Assembly: GCA_937907455.1 (NCBI GenBank)
Contig: CALESQ010000105.1
Location: forward strand, 1-33,312
From: an uncultured Caldilineales bacterium
GTDB lineage: Bacteria; Chloroflexota; Anaerolineae; JAAEKA01
Direction: 5' to 3'
Length of the DNA: 33,312 nucleotides
In this document: positions 1 to 8,366 of the stretch, piece by piece
Position numbering within the stretch: position 1 is the first letter of the stretch
Layout of the letters: the number at the start of each line of letters is the position of its first letter
The notes under the pieces: model-generated
Databases searched by the model: none
What the model saw: the letters and a program-made list of their open reading frames with translations, nothing else
Told to the model about the DNA's origin: nothing
Translations under genes and position numbers: made by a program

Positions 1-13
1 GCGCTGTGGTGGA

Positions 14-96
14 GACGGGCGACTTCATCGCCCGTCGGTGGGGCGCCGGCGACGCATTCGCGCCGGTGGATGAACGGCGGGGAATGCAGTTCCCGC
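14..96. repeat. Cluster of three small hairpins (intergenic palindromic repeat)
   Basis: Three inverted repeats follow one another in the non-coding start of the window. The first pairs 14-22 with 28-36 (9 bp, 5-nt loop), the second pairs CCGGCG 46-51 with CGCCGG 61-66, and the third pairs 80-84 with 90-94 (GGGAA/TTCCC), extended by GC pairs across a one-base bulge. Short T/C-rich direct repeats (CTCCTCAC-like, 119-140) follow before the WbqC stop. I see no gene here. It looks like a member of a dispersed palindromic intergenic repeat family, but other copies are not visible in this window. It could also act as a terminator-like or mRNA-stabilising end for the operon that finishes at 153. Confidence 0.5.
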
Positions 97-152
97 ACCG
101 CAACCTATGCGCGCGATCAACTCCTCACTCCTCACTCCTAACTCTGCACGAC

Positions 153-857
153 TTACTCTCTCCGCAGCCGCGCGGCCGTGCCCTCCCAGCCGCAGTGCAT
201 CAGCGCGTCCACGATGGAGAGGCCGGGCACGAACGCAGGGCGCGTGCCTTGCGGATACACCGGATGCTGAAACTGCTGATAAATCACCGCAATGCCCGCG
301 GTCGTGAATTTTTCGTCCTGCTGATAGGCCGCGGCCTGCCCCCCCGCCAGATAGGCATCGCCGCCCACCGCCTGCACCAGGCTCACCAGCATGGCGGTGG
401 CCTGGCCCTGCACCGCCAACTCTGAGCTGCGCAGCAGGCGCGCGCTGGACAACCCCAGGCCCGCGGCCAGGTGGCGGATGCCCGCTTCGTTGAACTCGGC
501 CAGGCTGGTAGTGGGCGTGTGCAGGATCGTTTCCAGCACGGGATAGATCGCCGCGAAATAGGGCGCGGCTGCGTAGTTTAGCTGGATGGTTTTCAGCATT
601 TTGGCGCGCCACGGCGAGCGGTCATCCAGCGCCATCTCGCGGTAGCTGCGCACGCCGTGATAGGCGCGCACCACGGGCATCGTCAGCCAGGCCGCCTGGC
701 CGTTGATCAGCACCTGCACGCGGTTCGACCAGGTGCCGCCGGCCTTGCTGAACTGCACATGATCCAGCAGCACGAACACATCCGCCCGCGCCAGTTTGTC
801 GAAATAGCCCAGCCACGGCAGGAAGTTAGGCTGATGGATGGCCACCAGGCGGCTCAT
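153..857 (-). CDS. WbqC-family protein
   Basis: The 234-aa product begins with the family-typical N-terminus (IHQPNFLPWLGYFDKL near residues 8-23, then DHVQFSK), which marks it as a WbqC-like protein. The family occurs in O-antigen and other surface-glycan loci and its biochemical role is not firmly established; it is often found near sugar aminotransferases and acyltransferases, as here. There is no signal peptide or membrane segment, so it is probably cytosolic. It is the last gene of a six-gene minus-strand operon, and its ATG overlaps the stop of the upstream methyltransferase in an ATGA junction, implying translational coupling. Length is normal for the family. I infer a step in synthesis or transfer of a modified sugar. 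Confidence 0.8.
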   Translation of the reverse strand: MSRLVAIHQPNFLPWLGYFDKLARADVFVLLDHVQFSKAGGTWSNRVQVLINGQAAWLTMPVVRAYHGVRSYREMALDDRSPWRAKMLKTIQLNYAAAPYFAAIYPVLETILHTPTTSLAEFNEAGIRHLAAGLGLSSARLLRSSELAVQGQATAMLVSLVQAVGGDAYLAGGQAAAYQQDEKFTTAGIAVIYQQFQHPVYPQGTRPAFVPGLSIVDALMHCGWEGTAARLRRE

Positions 858-1537
858 GGCTGTGCGGCTCCCGCGGCCTGGTAGACGACGAAATCCAGGC
901 CCCAGGATACAATCTGCCCGGCGCGCGCAAAGCCGGGGTGCGCGTCCAGCACGGCGGCGTGGGCGGCGTTGCGGTAGACCAACGTTACCGGACGCGGTTG
1001 CGTTAACAGCGAGCGATGCAGCCGATCCGCCACCTGCTGCAACACCGTGGCATCGAACGGGTTGAAGAGGAAATAGACGCGCTCATCGGCCTGAAACGCA
1101 TAGTTCACCACGTCGCCCTCGATCACTTCGATGGGCGCGGCCTGCGGATGCAGCACCTGCCAGCGGGCGGCATTGGCGCGGGCGATGGTGCACAGCGCCG
1201 GGGCAAACTCGACACCGCGGGCGCACAGGCCAAGCTCCGCAGCCACCAGCAGTACATTCCCCTTGCCGCATCTCAAATCTACCAGCACCGTGCCGGCAGG
1301 CAGGGCGAGCCGACGCAGCACATGGCGCAAGGGCCAGGACAGCGTGGGTTGGTACATCTCGCCGTGCCCTTTGTTGGGGCCGCTCACTTCCAGCGTCTCC
1401 AGGCTGGCCCAGGTGGTGGTGTCCAGACCCAGGCGACGGTCGCGCATCAGGTCGGCAACTGAGGCCAGCGTGATCGCGGCGGTGCTGCGCAGGCCACGGG
1501 TGTGCAGCACGTTCCAGACAGCCAGAACGCGGCTCAT
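854..1537 (-). CDS. Class I SAM-dependent methyltransferase-like protein
   Basis: A 227-aa protein with a Rossmann methyltransferase pattern. Motif I reads VDLRCGKGN at about residues 86-94, an acidic residue (E110) follows at the expected end of strand 2, and an LFNPF motif near 157-161 sits where motif IV lies. The first glycine of the usual DxGxGxG loop is replaced by Arg (DLRCGKG), which may weaken or alter SAM binding. It starts and ends in ATGA overlaps with its neighbours inside the glycan operon. A small-molecule or sugar O/N-methyltransferase is likely from context; the substrate cannot be read from the sequence. Fold assignment is fairly secure, activity less so. Confidence 0.72.
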   Translation of the reverse strand: MSRVLAVWNVLHTRGLRSTAAITLASVADLMRDRRLGLDTTTWASLETLEVSGPNKGHGEMYQPTLSWPLRHVLRRLALPAGTVLVDLRCGKGNVLLVAAELGLCARGVEFAPALCTIARANAARWQVLHPQAAPIEVIEGDVVNYAFQADERVYFLFNPFDATVLQQVADRLHRSLLTQPRPVTLVYRNAAHAAVLDAHPGFARAGQIVSWGLDFVVYQAAGAAQP

Positions 1538-2304
1538 GACGCGGCCTCGCGGCGGTCGTGTTGCTGCCCGCCGGCGTGCCCTTGCCAGATGGCGCGCACA
1601 TCAGCAAAAAATGTTGCCTGCTCCTGCGTCACCTGGTCTTGCAGCCAGGGCAAATAGGCCAGCCGCGCCACGCCAGCCGCGCCCAGCCACACCTCCGGGT
1701 GAACGAGCAGGTAGATGCGCGGCGGCGCTGGCTCAGCCCAGCACGCAGCGAGACCGCCGTGGCGCCAGGCGCGGCAGCTATCGCTGATGTAGACCGCGTC
1801 GGCAAAGAGCGCGGGATCGTAGGCGTTCAGGTAGGGCGTGCCTGTGGCAAAGGGATCGTCGCCCGTCACCGATGGATTGTGCCGGGCAATCGCGCCGATC
1901 TGTGTGGCGGCGAGGTCTTGCAGCACGGCTACATGCTGCGCCAGCAGCGCCAGCCGGGCGGCAGGCGTTGGCGCAGGGTCGTACAGGGGGCCGTCATAGT
2001 GCAGGCCAATGGCGTGACCCAGCGCGGCCATGCGGCGGATCGCCGCGGCGTGCTGCGGAGCGTGCGGGTTGTAGAGCAGATGCAGCGCGACAAAATAGGT
2101 GCTGCGCAGCCCCAGCTCTGCCTCGACTTCAGCCATGCGCAGGGCCAGCGCGGGCGAAAAGTCTACGTCGTGGCGCAGCAACAGGCTGCCCGGTGCGGCA
2201 TTCAGCATCACCGGCCCCACGCGCCAGCGCGCGGCCAGCGCCTCAAGCAGGGCGCGGTAGGCGTCCAGCGTGAAATCGGGGTAGATCAACGCGTCCCGCG
2301 TCAT
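1534..2304 (-). CDS. Polysaccharide deacetylase-like protein
   Basis: This 256-aa reading frame is started at the ATG at 2304, which overlaps the upstream stop (ATGA); an in-frame extension further upstream would run through the acyltransferase gene and is rejected. The N-terminal half has LLRHDVDFSPALALRM, the HDVD pattern of NodB/polysaccharide-deacetylase-like TIM-barrel proteins that places metal-binding acids, followed by STYFV and a later AIGLHYDGP strand resembling the family's H-containing motif. No signal peptide is present, so it would work in the cytoplasm, which fits a nucleotide-sugar or lipid-linked substrate rather than extracellular polymer. Sits between the acyltransferase and the methyltransferase of the glycan operon. 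Substrate unknown. Confidence 0.68.
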   Translation of the reverse strand: MTRDALIYPDFTLDAYRALLEALAARWRVGPVMLNAAPGSLLLRHDVDFSPALALRMAEVEAELGLRSTYFVALHLLYNPHAPQHAAAIRRMAALGHAIGLHYDGPLYDPAPTPAARLALLAQHVAVLQDLAATQIGAIARHNPSVTGDDPFATGTPYLNAYDPALFADAVYISDSCRAWRHGGLAACWAEPAPPRIYLLVHPEVWLGAAGVARLAYLPWLQDQVTQEQATFFADVRAIWQGHAGGQQHDRREAAS

Positions 2305-2825
2305 GGCGCGGTCTCGTCGCGCAGGCGCAGTACGCGCGCCGGCACGCCCGCGGCCACGGCGTAGGGCGGTACGTCTGCCGTGACCACCGCGCCCGCGCCG
2401 ATCTGGGCGCCGCGGCCAATGGTGACGCCGGGCAGGATCACCGCGCCCACGCCGATATCGCTGTCGGCCTCGATCACCACCGGCGCAAACTCGATGCGGC
2501 TGTGCAAGATCGGCGTGGCGCGGCCTGCTTCGGCGTGATACGAGGTGATGATTTTGACCGCCGGGCCGATGCCGACATGGTCGCCGATGGTGAGACCACC
2601 GGCGCTGTGCAAAAAGCATTGCTGGCCGATCCACACGCCGCGGCCGATCACCAGACGGTTTTTGTAGTACCCCTTGAGGATGGTTTGATGGCCGATGTAC
2701 ACGTCGTCGCCGATTTCGATCTGTTCGGGGTGAAAAACGAGGACCCCCGGCTCGAACACCACGCCGCGGCCCAGCCGGGCAAATTGGCTTGGTTCAAACG
2801 TGCCGCTTCCGTGGCTGACAGGCAT
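2301..2825 (-). CDS. Left-handed beta-helix (hexapeptide) acyltransferase
   Basis: The 174-aa product is built of hexapeptide repeats ([LIV]-G-x4), seen as IEIGDDVYIG, LVIGRGVWIG, LTIGDHVGIG and VTIGRGAQIGAGAVV, with the family's closing signature VPPYAVAAGVPARVLR near the C-terminus. This is the WbbJ/LacA/NodL-type O- or N-acetyltransferase architecture, acting as a trimer with acetyl-CoA. An internal ITSYHAEAG segment supplies a plausible catalytic His. It lies 6 nt downstream of the DegT aminotransferase gene, so acetylation of an amino sugar made by that enzyme is the natural guess. The stop overlaps the start of the deacetylase-like gene. Family assignment is secure; the acceptor is inference. 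Confidence 0.85.
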   Translation of the reverse strand: MPVSHGSGTFEPSQFARLGRGVVFEPGVLVFHPEQIEIGDDVYIGHQTILKGYYKNRLVIGRGVWIGQQCFLHSAGGLTIGDHVGIGPAVKIITSYHAEAGRATPILHSRIEFAPVVIEADSDIGVGAVILPGVTIGRGAQIGAGAVVTADVPPYAVAAGVPARVLRLRDETAP

Positions 2826-2831
2826 GGCCGA

Positions 2832-3920
2832 TTACTCCAGGGCGCGCAGCAGGCTGTCTACCACCAACTCTACGTCGGTGGTGTCCATGCGGCTGTGCAG
2901 CGGCAAACACAGGCCGCGGTGATAGGCTTCGACCGCGCCGGGGCACACTGCGCCCGTGGCCGCGAAGGCGGGTTGTGCGCTCACCGCGTAGGTGCCGATG
3001 GTGCTTTCGATGCCATCGGCGCGCAGCCGCGCCATCACTGCGGCGCGGTCGAGTGGCGCAGCCAGGCGCACCACATAGGATTGCCACACTGGACGCACGT
3101 CGGCGATTACCGCAGGGCGCAGGATGCGCGGTTCGTCAGCCAATGCGGTCTGATACAGTTCGGCCAGTTGTGTGCGTCGGGCGATAATTGCCTCCAGCCG
3201 GCCCATCTGCACTTCACCCAGCGCGCCTTGCATCTCGGTCAGGCGATAGTTGTAGCCGGGCAGGGTGAAGCTCATGCCGGTGGGGCCGGGGGCCATGCCG
3301 TGGTTGCGCAGCAGGCGCAGGCGCTCGGCCAGGGCGTCGTCGTCGGTGACGATCATGCCGCCTTCGCCGGTGGTGATGGCTTTGCGCGGGTGGAAGCTGA
3401 AGCAGGCCAGCCGGCCCAGGCTGCCACAGGCGCGCCCGTGGTAGGTCGCACCCAGTGCGCAGGCGGCGTCTTCGATCACGGGCAGGCTATGCTGCGCGGC
3501 GAGTGTCAGAATGGGATCCATGGCCGCGGGTTGGCCGAAGAGATGCACAGGCAGCAGCGCACGCGTGCGCGGGGTGATAGCCGCGGCCAGGTGATCGGTG
3601 CGCACGTTGAAGGTTGCCGGGTCAACGTCCACCAGCACGGGGGTCGCGCCGAGCAGTGCCACGACGTTGGCGGTGGCAGGAAAGGTAAAGTCCGGCACGA
3701 TCACTTCGTCGCCGGGGCCGATCTCCAGCGCGGCCAGCGCCAGGTGCAGCGCAGCCGTGCCGGAGCTAACGGCCACGGCATGGCGCACGCCCACGTATTC
3801 AGCCACGCGGCGCTCGAAGCCAGCTACATGCTGGCCCTGCACCAGATAGCCGGAGCGCAGCACCGCAGCCACCGCGGCGATTTCTTCATCGCCCATTTCA
3901 GGCACAACCAGACGGATCAT
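2832..3920 (-). CDS. DegT/DnrJ/EryC1/StrS-family PLP aminotransferase
   Basis: A 362-aa sugar aminotransferase of the DegT/DnrJ/EryC1/StrS family, which converts keto-sugars on nucleotide carriers into amino sugars using PLP. Visible features are the SSGTAAL phosphate-binding region (52-58), IEDAAC with the pyridine-contacting Asp151, and the FSFHPRK Schiff-base lysine at 180 followed by TTGEGG. A C-terminal CLPLHSRM segment is also typical. Full length for the family. Its ATG overlaps the stop of the upstream epimerase (ATGA), and the hexapeptide acyltransferase follows 6 nt downstream, giving a dehydrogenase/epimerase, aminotransferase, acetyltransferase order common in N-acetylated deoxyamino-sugar pathways. 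The exact sugar cannot be deduced. Confidence 0.93.
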   Translation of the reverse strand: MIRLVVPEMGDEEIAAVAAVLRSGYLVQGQHVAGFERRVAEYVGVRHAVAVSSGTAALHLALAALEIGPGDEVIVPDFTFPATANVVALLGATPVLVDVDPATFNVRTDHLAAAITPRTRALLPVHLFGQPAAMDPILTLAAQHSLPVIEDAACALGATYHGRACGSLGRLACFSFHPRKAITTGEGGMIVTDDDALAERLRLLRNHGMAPGPTGMSFTLPGYNYRLTEMQGALGEVQMGRLEAIIARRTQLAELYQTALADEPRILRPAVIADVRPVWQSYVVRLAAPLDRAAVMARLRADGIESTIGTYAVSAQPAFAATGAVCPGAVEAYHRGLCLPLHSRMDTTDVELVVDSLLRALE

Positions 3921-4876
3921 AGCTGAAGCAGCTCCCGATACCAGGTGATGGTGCGCAGCAGGCCCTCTTCCAGGTCAACTTTCGGTTCGTAGCCCAGCAG
4001 GGTGCGTGCTTTGCTGATGTTGGGTACGCGCAATTCGATATCGGTGTGTGGCCACTTGGTGAAGAGGATGTCGGAGCGCGAGCCAGCAAGCCGCACGATT
4101 TGTCGCGCCAGGTCGTAGATGGTGCATACACTGCGCGGGTTGCCGATGTTGAAGGCTTCACCCACGGCCGCGGGCTTTTCCAGCGACAGCAGCACGGCGT
4201 CTACGATGTCATCAATGTAGCACCAGGCGCGGATTTGGCTGCCGTCGTTGTGGATGGTGAGCGGCTGATTTTGCAGGGCGCGGCGGATGAAGGTGTGGAT
4301 CGCGCCATCGCCTACCTGCCCCGGCCCGTAGATGTTGAAGGGGCGGATGGAGAGCGCAGGCAGGCCGTATTGGCGGTAATAGTTATGCGCCAGGTGCTCG
4401 GTAGCCAGCTTGCTCACTGCATAGGTCCAGCGAGCCTCGCCTACTGCGCCCACGCTGGTGACGTCACTTTCGCCGACTTTGTAGGCGTAGGCGCCGAACA
4501 CCTCGCTGGTGGAGAAGTCCACGAAGCGCTCGATTTTCGGCTCGGCCAGCGCCGCCTCCAGCGCGTTGTAGGTGCCGATGATGCCGACTTTCATGGTCAT
4601 CACCGGCATTTGCAGCACGGTGTCTACGCCGGCAATGGCTGCCAGATGCACCACCATCTGACAGCCCTGCACGGCCTCGGCCAGCGCGGTGGCGTTTAGC
4701 ACGTCACCGGCAAGGAGGGTGAGGTTGGGGTGTTCGGCCAGGCCGCTATCTTTCAGGGAATTACGGTGGCCATTGTCATATAGCACAACCTGGTTGGTGG
4801 GAAGGAGCTGGCGAGCCAGAGCGGTGCCGATGAATCCCAGGCCGCCGGTGAGGAGAATGCGTTTATCTTTGATCAA
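3917..4876 (-). CDS. NAD-dependent sugar epimerase/dehydratase (extended SDR)
   Basis: A 319-aa extended short-chain dehydrogenase acting on nucleotide sugars. The Rossmann loop GGLGFIG lies at residues 11-17, the catalytic STS/Tyr-Lys set at S122-S124 and Y152-x3-K156, and the RPFNIYGPGQ substrate-side motif follows. I chose the TTG at 4876 as start: it puts the Rossmann loop at the usual distance from the N-terminus, gives a family-normal length, and lies downstream of a strong promoter at 4944-4972. The in-frame ATG at 5026 lies upstream of that promoter and cannot be on its transcript. No convincing Shine-Dalgarno is visible, so the start is the weak point. First gene of the glycan operon. 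Confidence 0.87.
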   Translation of the reverse strand: MIKDKRILLTGGLGFIGTALARQLLPTNQVVLYDNGHRNSLKDSGLAEHPNLTLLAGDVLNATALAEAVQGCQMVVHLAAIAGVDTVLQMPVMTMKVGIIGTYNALEAALAEPKIERFVDFSTSEVFGAYAYKVGESDVTSVGAVGEARWTYAVSKLATEHLAHNYYRQYGLPALSIRPFNIYGPGQVGDGAIHTFIRRALQNQPLTIHNDGSQIRAWCYIDDIVDAVLLSLEKPAAVGEAFNIGNPRSVCTIYDLARQIVRLAGSRSDILFTKWPHTDIELRVPNISKARTLLGYEPKVDLEEGLLRTITWYRELLQL

Positions 4877-4912
4877 GGGAAAGCCGCCGTGTGCAGAGTG
4901 GTGAGGTAGAGT

Positions 4913-4930
4913 GGCAAAGCGAGCTTTGCC
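4913..4930 (-). other. Hairpin in the leader of the glycan operon
   Basis: GGCAAAG (4913-4919) and CTTTGCC (4924-4930) form a perfect 7-bp stem with a 4-nt loop. It lies in the roughly 60-nt leader between the predicted transcription start near 4937 and the TTG start at 4876. It could affect translation or be a short pause hairpin; no run of U follows, so it is not an obvious attenuator. Confidence 0.4.
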
Positions 4931-4943
4931 TCCGGTGCAGGGG

Positions 4944-4972
4944 ATTGTAGCGGAAAACCGGTACAGCGTCAA
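4944..4972 (-). promoter_or_regulatory. Sigma70-type promoter of the glycan operon
   Basis: On the minus strand TTGACG (4967-4972) and TACAAT (4944-4949) are separated by exactly 17 bp: five of six matches at each hexamer. Transcription would begin near 4937 and run into the epimerase gene. It is one of the best promoter matches in the window. Confidence 0.75.
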
Positions 4973-5090
4973 ACAACCCCGCTTGCGAAGATCATCGCTG
5001 CCAGCTCGCGCAAAGTCTGGTCGCATCCAATTCGCCTTTCATGACTCTGCATGTATACTACAGCCTAATTCGACTGCGCGGAGCGTATCT

Positions 5091-6641
5091 GTGAGACCCA
5101 AACATCCTTTCTTTGTCGGGCTGTCTTGCTGGTTGTGCGTGGTTCTGCTGTTGACCGGCTGCATGGGCAACGGCGCGGCCAGTGATGCCGCGGGAAGCCG
5201 TCCTAACATTGTCTTTGTGCTTACCGATGACCAAGACCTGCTGCTGGGCAGCATGGAGTACATGCCCCAGGTGAATGCGCTGCTTACCAAACAGGGCACC
5301 ACCTTTAGCAATTTCTTCGTTAATCTGCCGCTGTGCTGTCCGGCGCGTGCCATGGTTTTTACCGGCCAATACCCGCACAACAACGGCATTCTTACCAACC
5401 TGTGGCCTACCGGCGGTTTCCCCAAAGCCTATTACATTGGCCTGGAGGAGGCTACGCTGTCCACTGCGCTGCACGATGTTGGCTACCGTACTGCGCTGTT
5501 CGGCAAATACCTCAACGGCTATCCGCTGAAAGCTGATCCCACCTATATTCCACCCGGCTGGGATGAGTGGTGGGCGCCGATCACCGACTCGGCCTATGCC
5601 AGCTATGACTACGAGGTGAACCACAACGGGCAGATCGAGCGCTATGGGCGCGCGCCGCAAGACTACATCACCGATGTGATGACGCAGCAGGCGCTGGCCT
5701 TTCTCGGCAACAGCAGCCGCGATCACCCGGATACGCCTTTTTTCTTGATGTTCAGCGTCTATCCGCCGCACAGCCCGGCCGAGCCGGCCCCGCGCCATGT
5801 TGGACTGTTTGCCGATGTGCAGGCTCCGCGCACGCCCTCGTTCAACGAGGCCGATGTCAGCGACAAGGCGCCGTTCATGCAGCAGGCGCCGTTGCTTACC
5901 GATGAGCAGATCGCGCAGATGGATACTCTCTACCGGCGGCGGCTGCAATCGCTGCAATCGGTGGATGAGGCGGTGGCACAATTGGTTCATGCTCTGGAAG
6001 CCAACGGCCAACTTGACAACACCTATATTGTCTTCGCTTCGGACAATGGCTTCCACATGGGGCAGCACCGCATGGTTTCCGGCAAGGGCATGGTGTATGA
6101 GGAAGATATTCATGTGCCGTTGATTGTGCGCGGGCCGGGCGTGCGTCAAAACGCCACCCGTGATGAGCTGACCGCTATCATTGATCTGGCACCCACCTTC
6201 ACTGAGTTGGCGGGCGCGCCCATGGCTAACACCGTGGATGGGCGCTCGCTGCTGCCGCTGTTGGGCCGGGGCAAGGCTACGGGTACATGGCGGCAGATGC
6301 TGTTGCTGGAACATTATACTGCGCCTAGCACCGACGAAACCAAGGCACTCAGCAACGGGCTGGAACCGCCCGACCCCGGCGACTTGCAGCAGGCTACACT
6401 GGAGCAAAATCCGCCCGACTACATGGCGCTGCGCACGGCGCGCTACAAATATGTGCAGCGCATCGGCACGGCGCGCGAGCTATACGACATGAAAAGCGAT
6501 CCCCACGAGCTTGTGAATCGCTGGAATGAGACCGAGCCGGCTTTTCAGCAGGCATTGGCAGACCTTATCGAGGCCTATCGTACCTGCGTGGGACAAAGCT
6601 GCCGCGATCTGGAGAACCAACAACCGCCGCGCTGGCCTTGA
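5091..6641 (+). CDS. Type I sulfatase, lipoprotein
   Basis: A 516-aa arylsulfatase-family hydrolase, resembling N-acetylglucosamine-6-sulfatases. The GTG at 5091 is chosen as start because GGAG sits 7 nt before it (5080-5083) and it opens a lipoprotein signal: hydrophobic core then LTGC with lipidated Cys24. An upstream in-frame ATG at 4911 would bury this signal. Metal-binding TDD lies at about 45-47, the C-x-P-x-R signature as CCPAR at 82-86 (Cys82 is the residue converted to formylglycine), and the SDNG motif at 317-320. A Cys-type sulfatase needs a maturase (FGE or radical-SAM type), none of which is in this window. Likely desulfates extracellular sulfated glycans outside the membrane. 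A TATACT box at 5054-5059 is a possible -10 element. Confidence 0.9.
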   Translation: MRPKHPFFVGLSCWLCVVLLLTGCMGNGAASDAAGSRPNIVFVLTDDQDLLLGSMEYMPQVNALLTKQGTTFSNFFVNLPLCCPARAMVFTGQYPHNNGILTNLWPTGGFPKAYYIGLEEATLSTALHDVGYRTALFGKYLNGYPLKADPTYIPPGWDEWWAPITDSAYASYDYEVNHNGQIERYGRAPQDYITDVMTQQALAFLGNSSRDHPDTPFFLMFSVYPPHSPAEPAPRHVGLFADVQAPRTPSFNEADVSDKAPFMQQAPLLTDEQIAQMDTLYRRRLQSLQSVDEAVAQLVHALEANGQLDNTYIVFASDNGFHMGQHRMVSGKGMVYEEDIHVPLIVRGPGVRQNATRDELTAIIDLAPTFTELAGAPMANTVDGRSLLPLLGRGKATGTWRQMLLLEHYTAPSTDETKALSNGLEPPDPGDLQQATLEQNPPDYMALRTARYKYVQRIGTARELYDMKSDPHELVNRWNETEPAFQQALADLIEAYRTCVGQSCRDLENQQPPRWP

Positions 6642-6747
6642 GATGGCGTTGAACTTTTTGCGTTGTGACGGCGTATTACCAGTGACGAGGCCAACAGAAG
6701 CCGGTTGAAGGGCCGGCTGAAACTCTACTTGCCCAAGGAGATGCCCC

Positions 6748-8262
6748 ATGAAAAGAACTTTTTTTCTGGCTGTGTTGCTGGTTGCGCTGATGGTGGTTGC
6801 TTCTGCGCTGTTTTTGCACGGCGCTGCACCGACCCCGGTACGCGCTGAAAGCTCCGGCGGCCCCGCCGCAGCCGCGCCGGCTCAAAGCGAAGATAAGACC
6901 GTGGAATTGACCGTGTACAACCAAAATGTAGCGTTGGTGTCTGAAACGCGCCCGGTGACGCTGAAAAGTGGCCTGAACGAGGTGGTGTACAGCGATGTGG
7001 CCGCGCAGATTGATGCCACCAGCGTTTCCTTTAAGTCGCTTACCGATCCTGAAGGCACCGCGGTGTTGGAACAGAACTTTGAGTACGATCTGGTTGGCTC
7101 GGCACGGCTGCTGGAGAAGTATATTGACCAGGAAATTGTGGTACAAACGCAAGACTCGAAAACCTACACGGGTACGCTGCTGAGCGCCGCCGACAACGTG
7201 ATCTTGCAGGATGCTGCGGGTGCAGTGACGCTGCTGAAGCAGGATCAGATCCGCAATATTGATTTTCCTGCGCTGCCCGCCGGTTTGCGCACACGGCCCA
7301 GCCTGGTGTGGCAAATCAGCGCACAGCAGGCCGGTGTGCATGAAGCGGCGGTCACGTATCTGACCAATGGCCTCGGTTGGCGAGCCGATTATGTGTTGCT
7401 GCTCAACGAGGACAGCAGCGCGTTTGATCTCAATGGCTGGGTGACGCTGGATAATCACAGCGGGGCCAGCTACACCAATGCCAAGCTCAAGCTGGTGGCA
7501 GGCGACATCAACCAGGTGGTCGCACAGCCCGAGGTGGTGCGCGATTACATGATGGCCGAGGCCACAGCTATGCCTGCGCCTGCGGTAGAGCAGCGTAAGT
7601 TTTTTGAATATCACCTGTATCAGATTACGCGGCCGGTGACGGTGCGCGACAACCAGACCAAACAGATCGAGTTTGTCAGCGCACCACAGGTGCGTTCCAC
7701 CCGATTCTATGTCTACAACGGCGCTATGGGCTTCTATGGCTTTGGCTATGGGCCGATTGCCGATGCCAGCTACGGCGCGCAGACCGGCAACAACGACGTG
7801 AGCACGGTGCTGGAGTTCCGTACCGACGCTGACAGCAACCTGGAAACGCAGCTACCTGCGGGGCGCGTGCGTCTGTATCAACAAGATACAGACGGCAGTG
7901 CCTTGTTGGTAGGCGAAGACGAGATTGATCACACACCGAAGAACGAAACTGTACGTCTGACTGTGGGTAATGCCTTCGATATCAAGGGCGAGCGTGTGCA
8001 GACCGCTTACAAGGCATTGGGCGATAGCGGCGCACAGGAAAGTTTCCGCATCACCCTGCGCAACCACAAGGATGAGGCGGTAGAGGTGCGCGTGGTCGAG
8101 CCGCTGTATCGCTGGAGCGAGTGGAGTATCGAGAGCGAGACGGTGGACGGCAAACCGGCCGAACATAGCAAGCTGGACGCACAGCAGGCCGAGTGGCGCA
8201 TTACCGTGCCGGCCAACGGCGAGGCCGTGTTGGAATACACCGTGCAGTATCGCTGGAAGTAA
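6748..8262 (+). CDS. Secreted DUF4139-domain protein
   Basis: A 504-aa protein with a clear N-terminal signal (KR then a long hydrophobic stretch to about residue 25, Ala-rich cleavage region near VRAES). The mature part shows the DUF4139 pattern: an early strand TVYNQNVALV, then YLTNGLGWRADYVLLL around residues 205-220, NGWVTLDNHSG, and a C-terminal set of beta strands ending in WRITVPANGEAVLEYTVQYRW. The family is widespread, exported and beta-rich, with no established enzymatic role. AAGGAG lies about 6-7 nt before the ATG. It follows the sulfatase by 106 nt on the same strand and ends at a strong terminator. An extracytoplasmic location is well supported; function is unknown. Confidence 0.83.
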   Translation: MKRTFFLAVLLVALMVVASALFLHGAAPTPVRAESSGGPAAAAPAQSEDKTVELTVYNQNVALVSETRPVTLKSGLNEVVYSDVAAQIDATSVSFKSLTDPEGTAVLEQNFEYDLVGSARLLEKYIDQEIVVQTQDSKTYTGTLLSAADNVILQDAAGAVTLLKQDQIRNIDFPALPAGLRTRPSLVWQISAQQAGVHEAAVTYLTNGLGWRADYVLLLNEDSSAFDLNGWVTLDNHSGASYTNAKLKLVAGDINQVVAQPEVVRDYMMAEATAMPAPAVEQRKFFEYHLYQITRPVTVRDNQTKQIEFVSAPQVRSTRFYVYNGAMGFYGFGYGPIADASYGAQTGNNDVSTVLEFRTDADSNLETQLPAGRVRLYQQDTDGSALLVGEDEIDHTPKNETVRLTVGNAFDIKGERVQTAYKALGDSGAQESFRITLRNHKDEAVEVRVVEPLYRWSEWSIESETVDGKPAEHSKLDAQQAEWRITVPANGEAVLEYTVQYRWK

Positions 8263-8305
8263 GTCGGCGGCAGCGGGCAGGTATTGGTTTGCCGTGGTAT
8301 GAATC

Positions 8306-8350
8306 ATCAGGCGCAGCGCGAATGAACTCGCGCTGCGCCTGATTTGTTTT
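8306..8350 (+). terminator. Rho-independent terminator after the DUF4139 gene
   Basis: A perfect 16-bp stem (8306-8321 with 8328-8343) with a 6-nt loop is followed on the plus strand by TTGTTTT. It closes the plus-strand DUF4139 unit and lies between convergent genes. On the minus strand, after the DUF4276 stop at 8367, the stem is also positioned to terminate, though the U-tract there is poor. Confidence 0.85.
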
Positions 8351-8366
8351 GTGGCGGTAGAAAATA

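Noticed and set aside
2502..3926. 474-codon plus-strand open frame across the acyltransferase and DegT genes
   Set aside because: It spans two recognisable minus-strand genes and resembles no family.
4877..5026. N-terminal extension of the epimerase to the ATG at 5026
   Set aside because: It would start upstream of the well-matched promoter at 4944-4972 and adds about 50 residues before the Rossmann fold.
5058..6407. 449-codon minus-strand open frame opposite the sulfatase
   Set aside because: The sulfatase carries lipobox, C-x-P-x-R and metal motifs; the antisense frame has none and no ribosome site.
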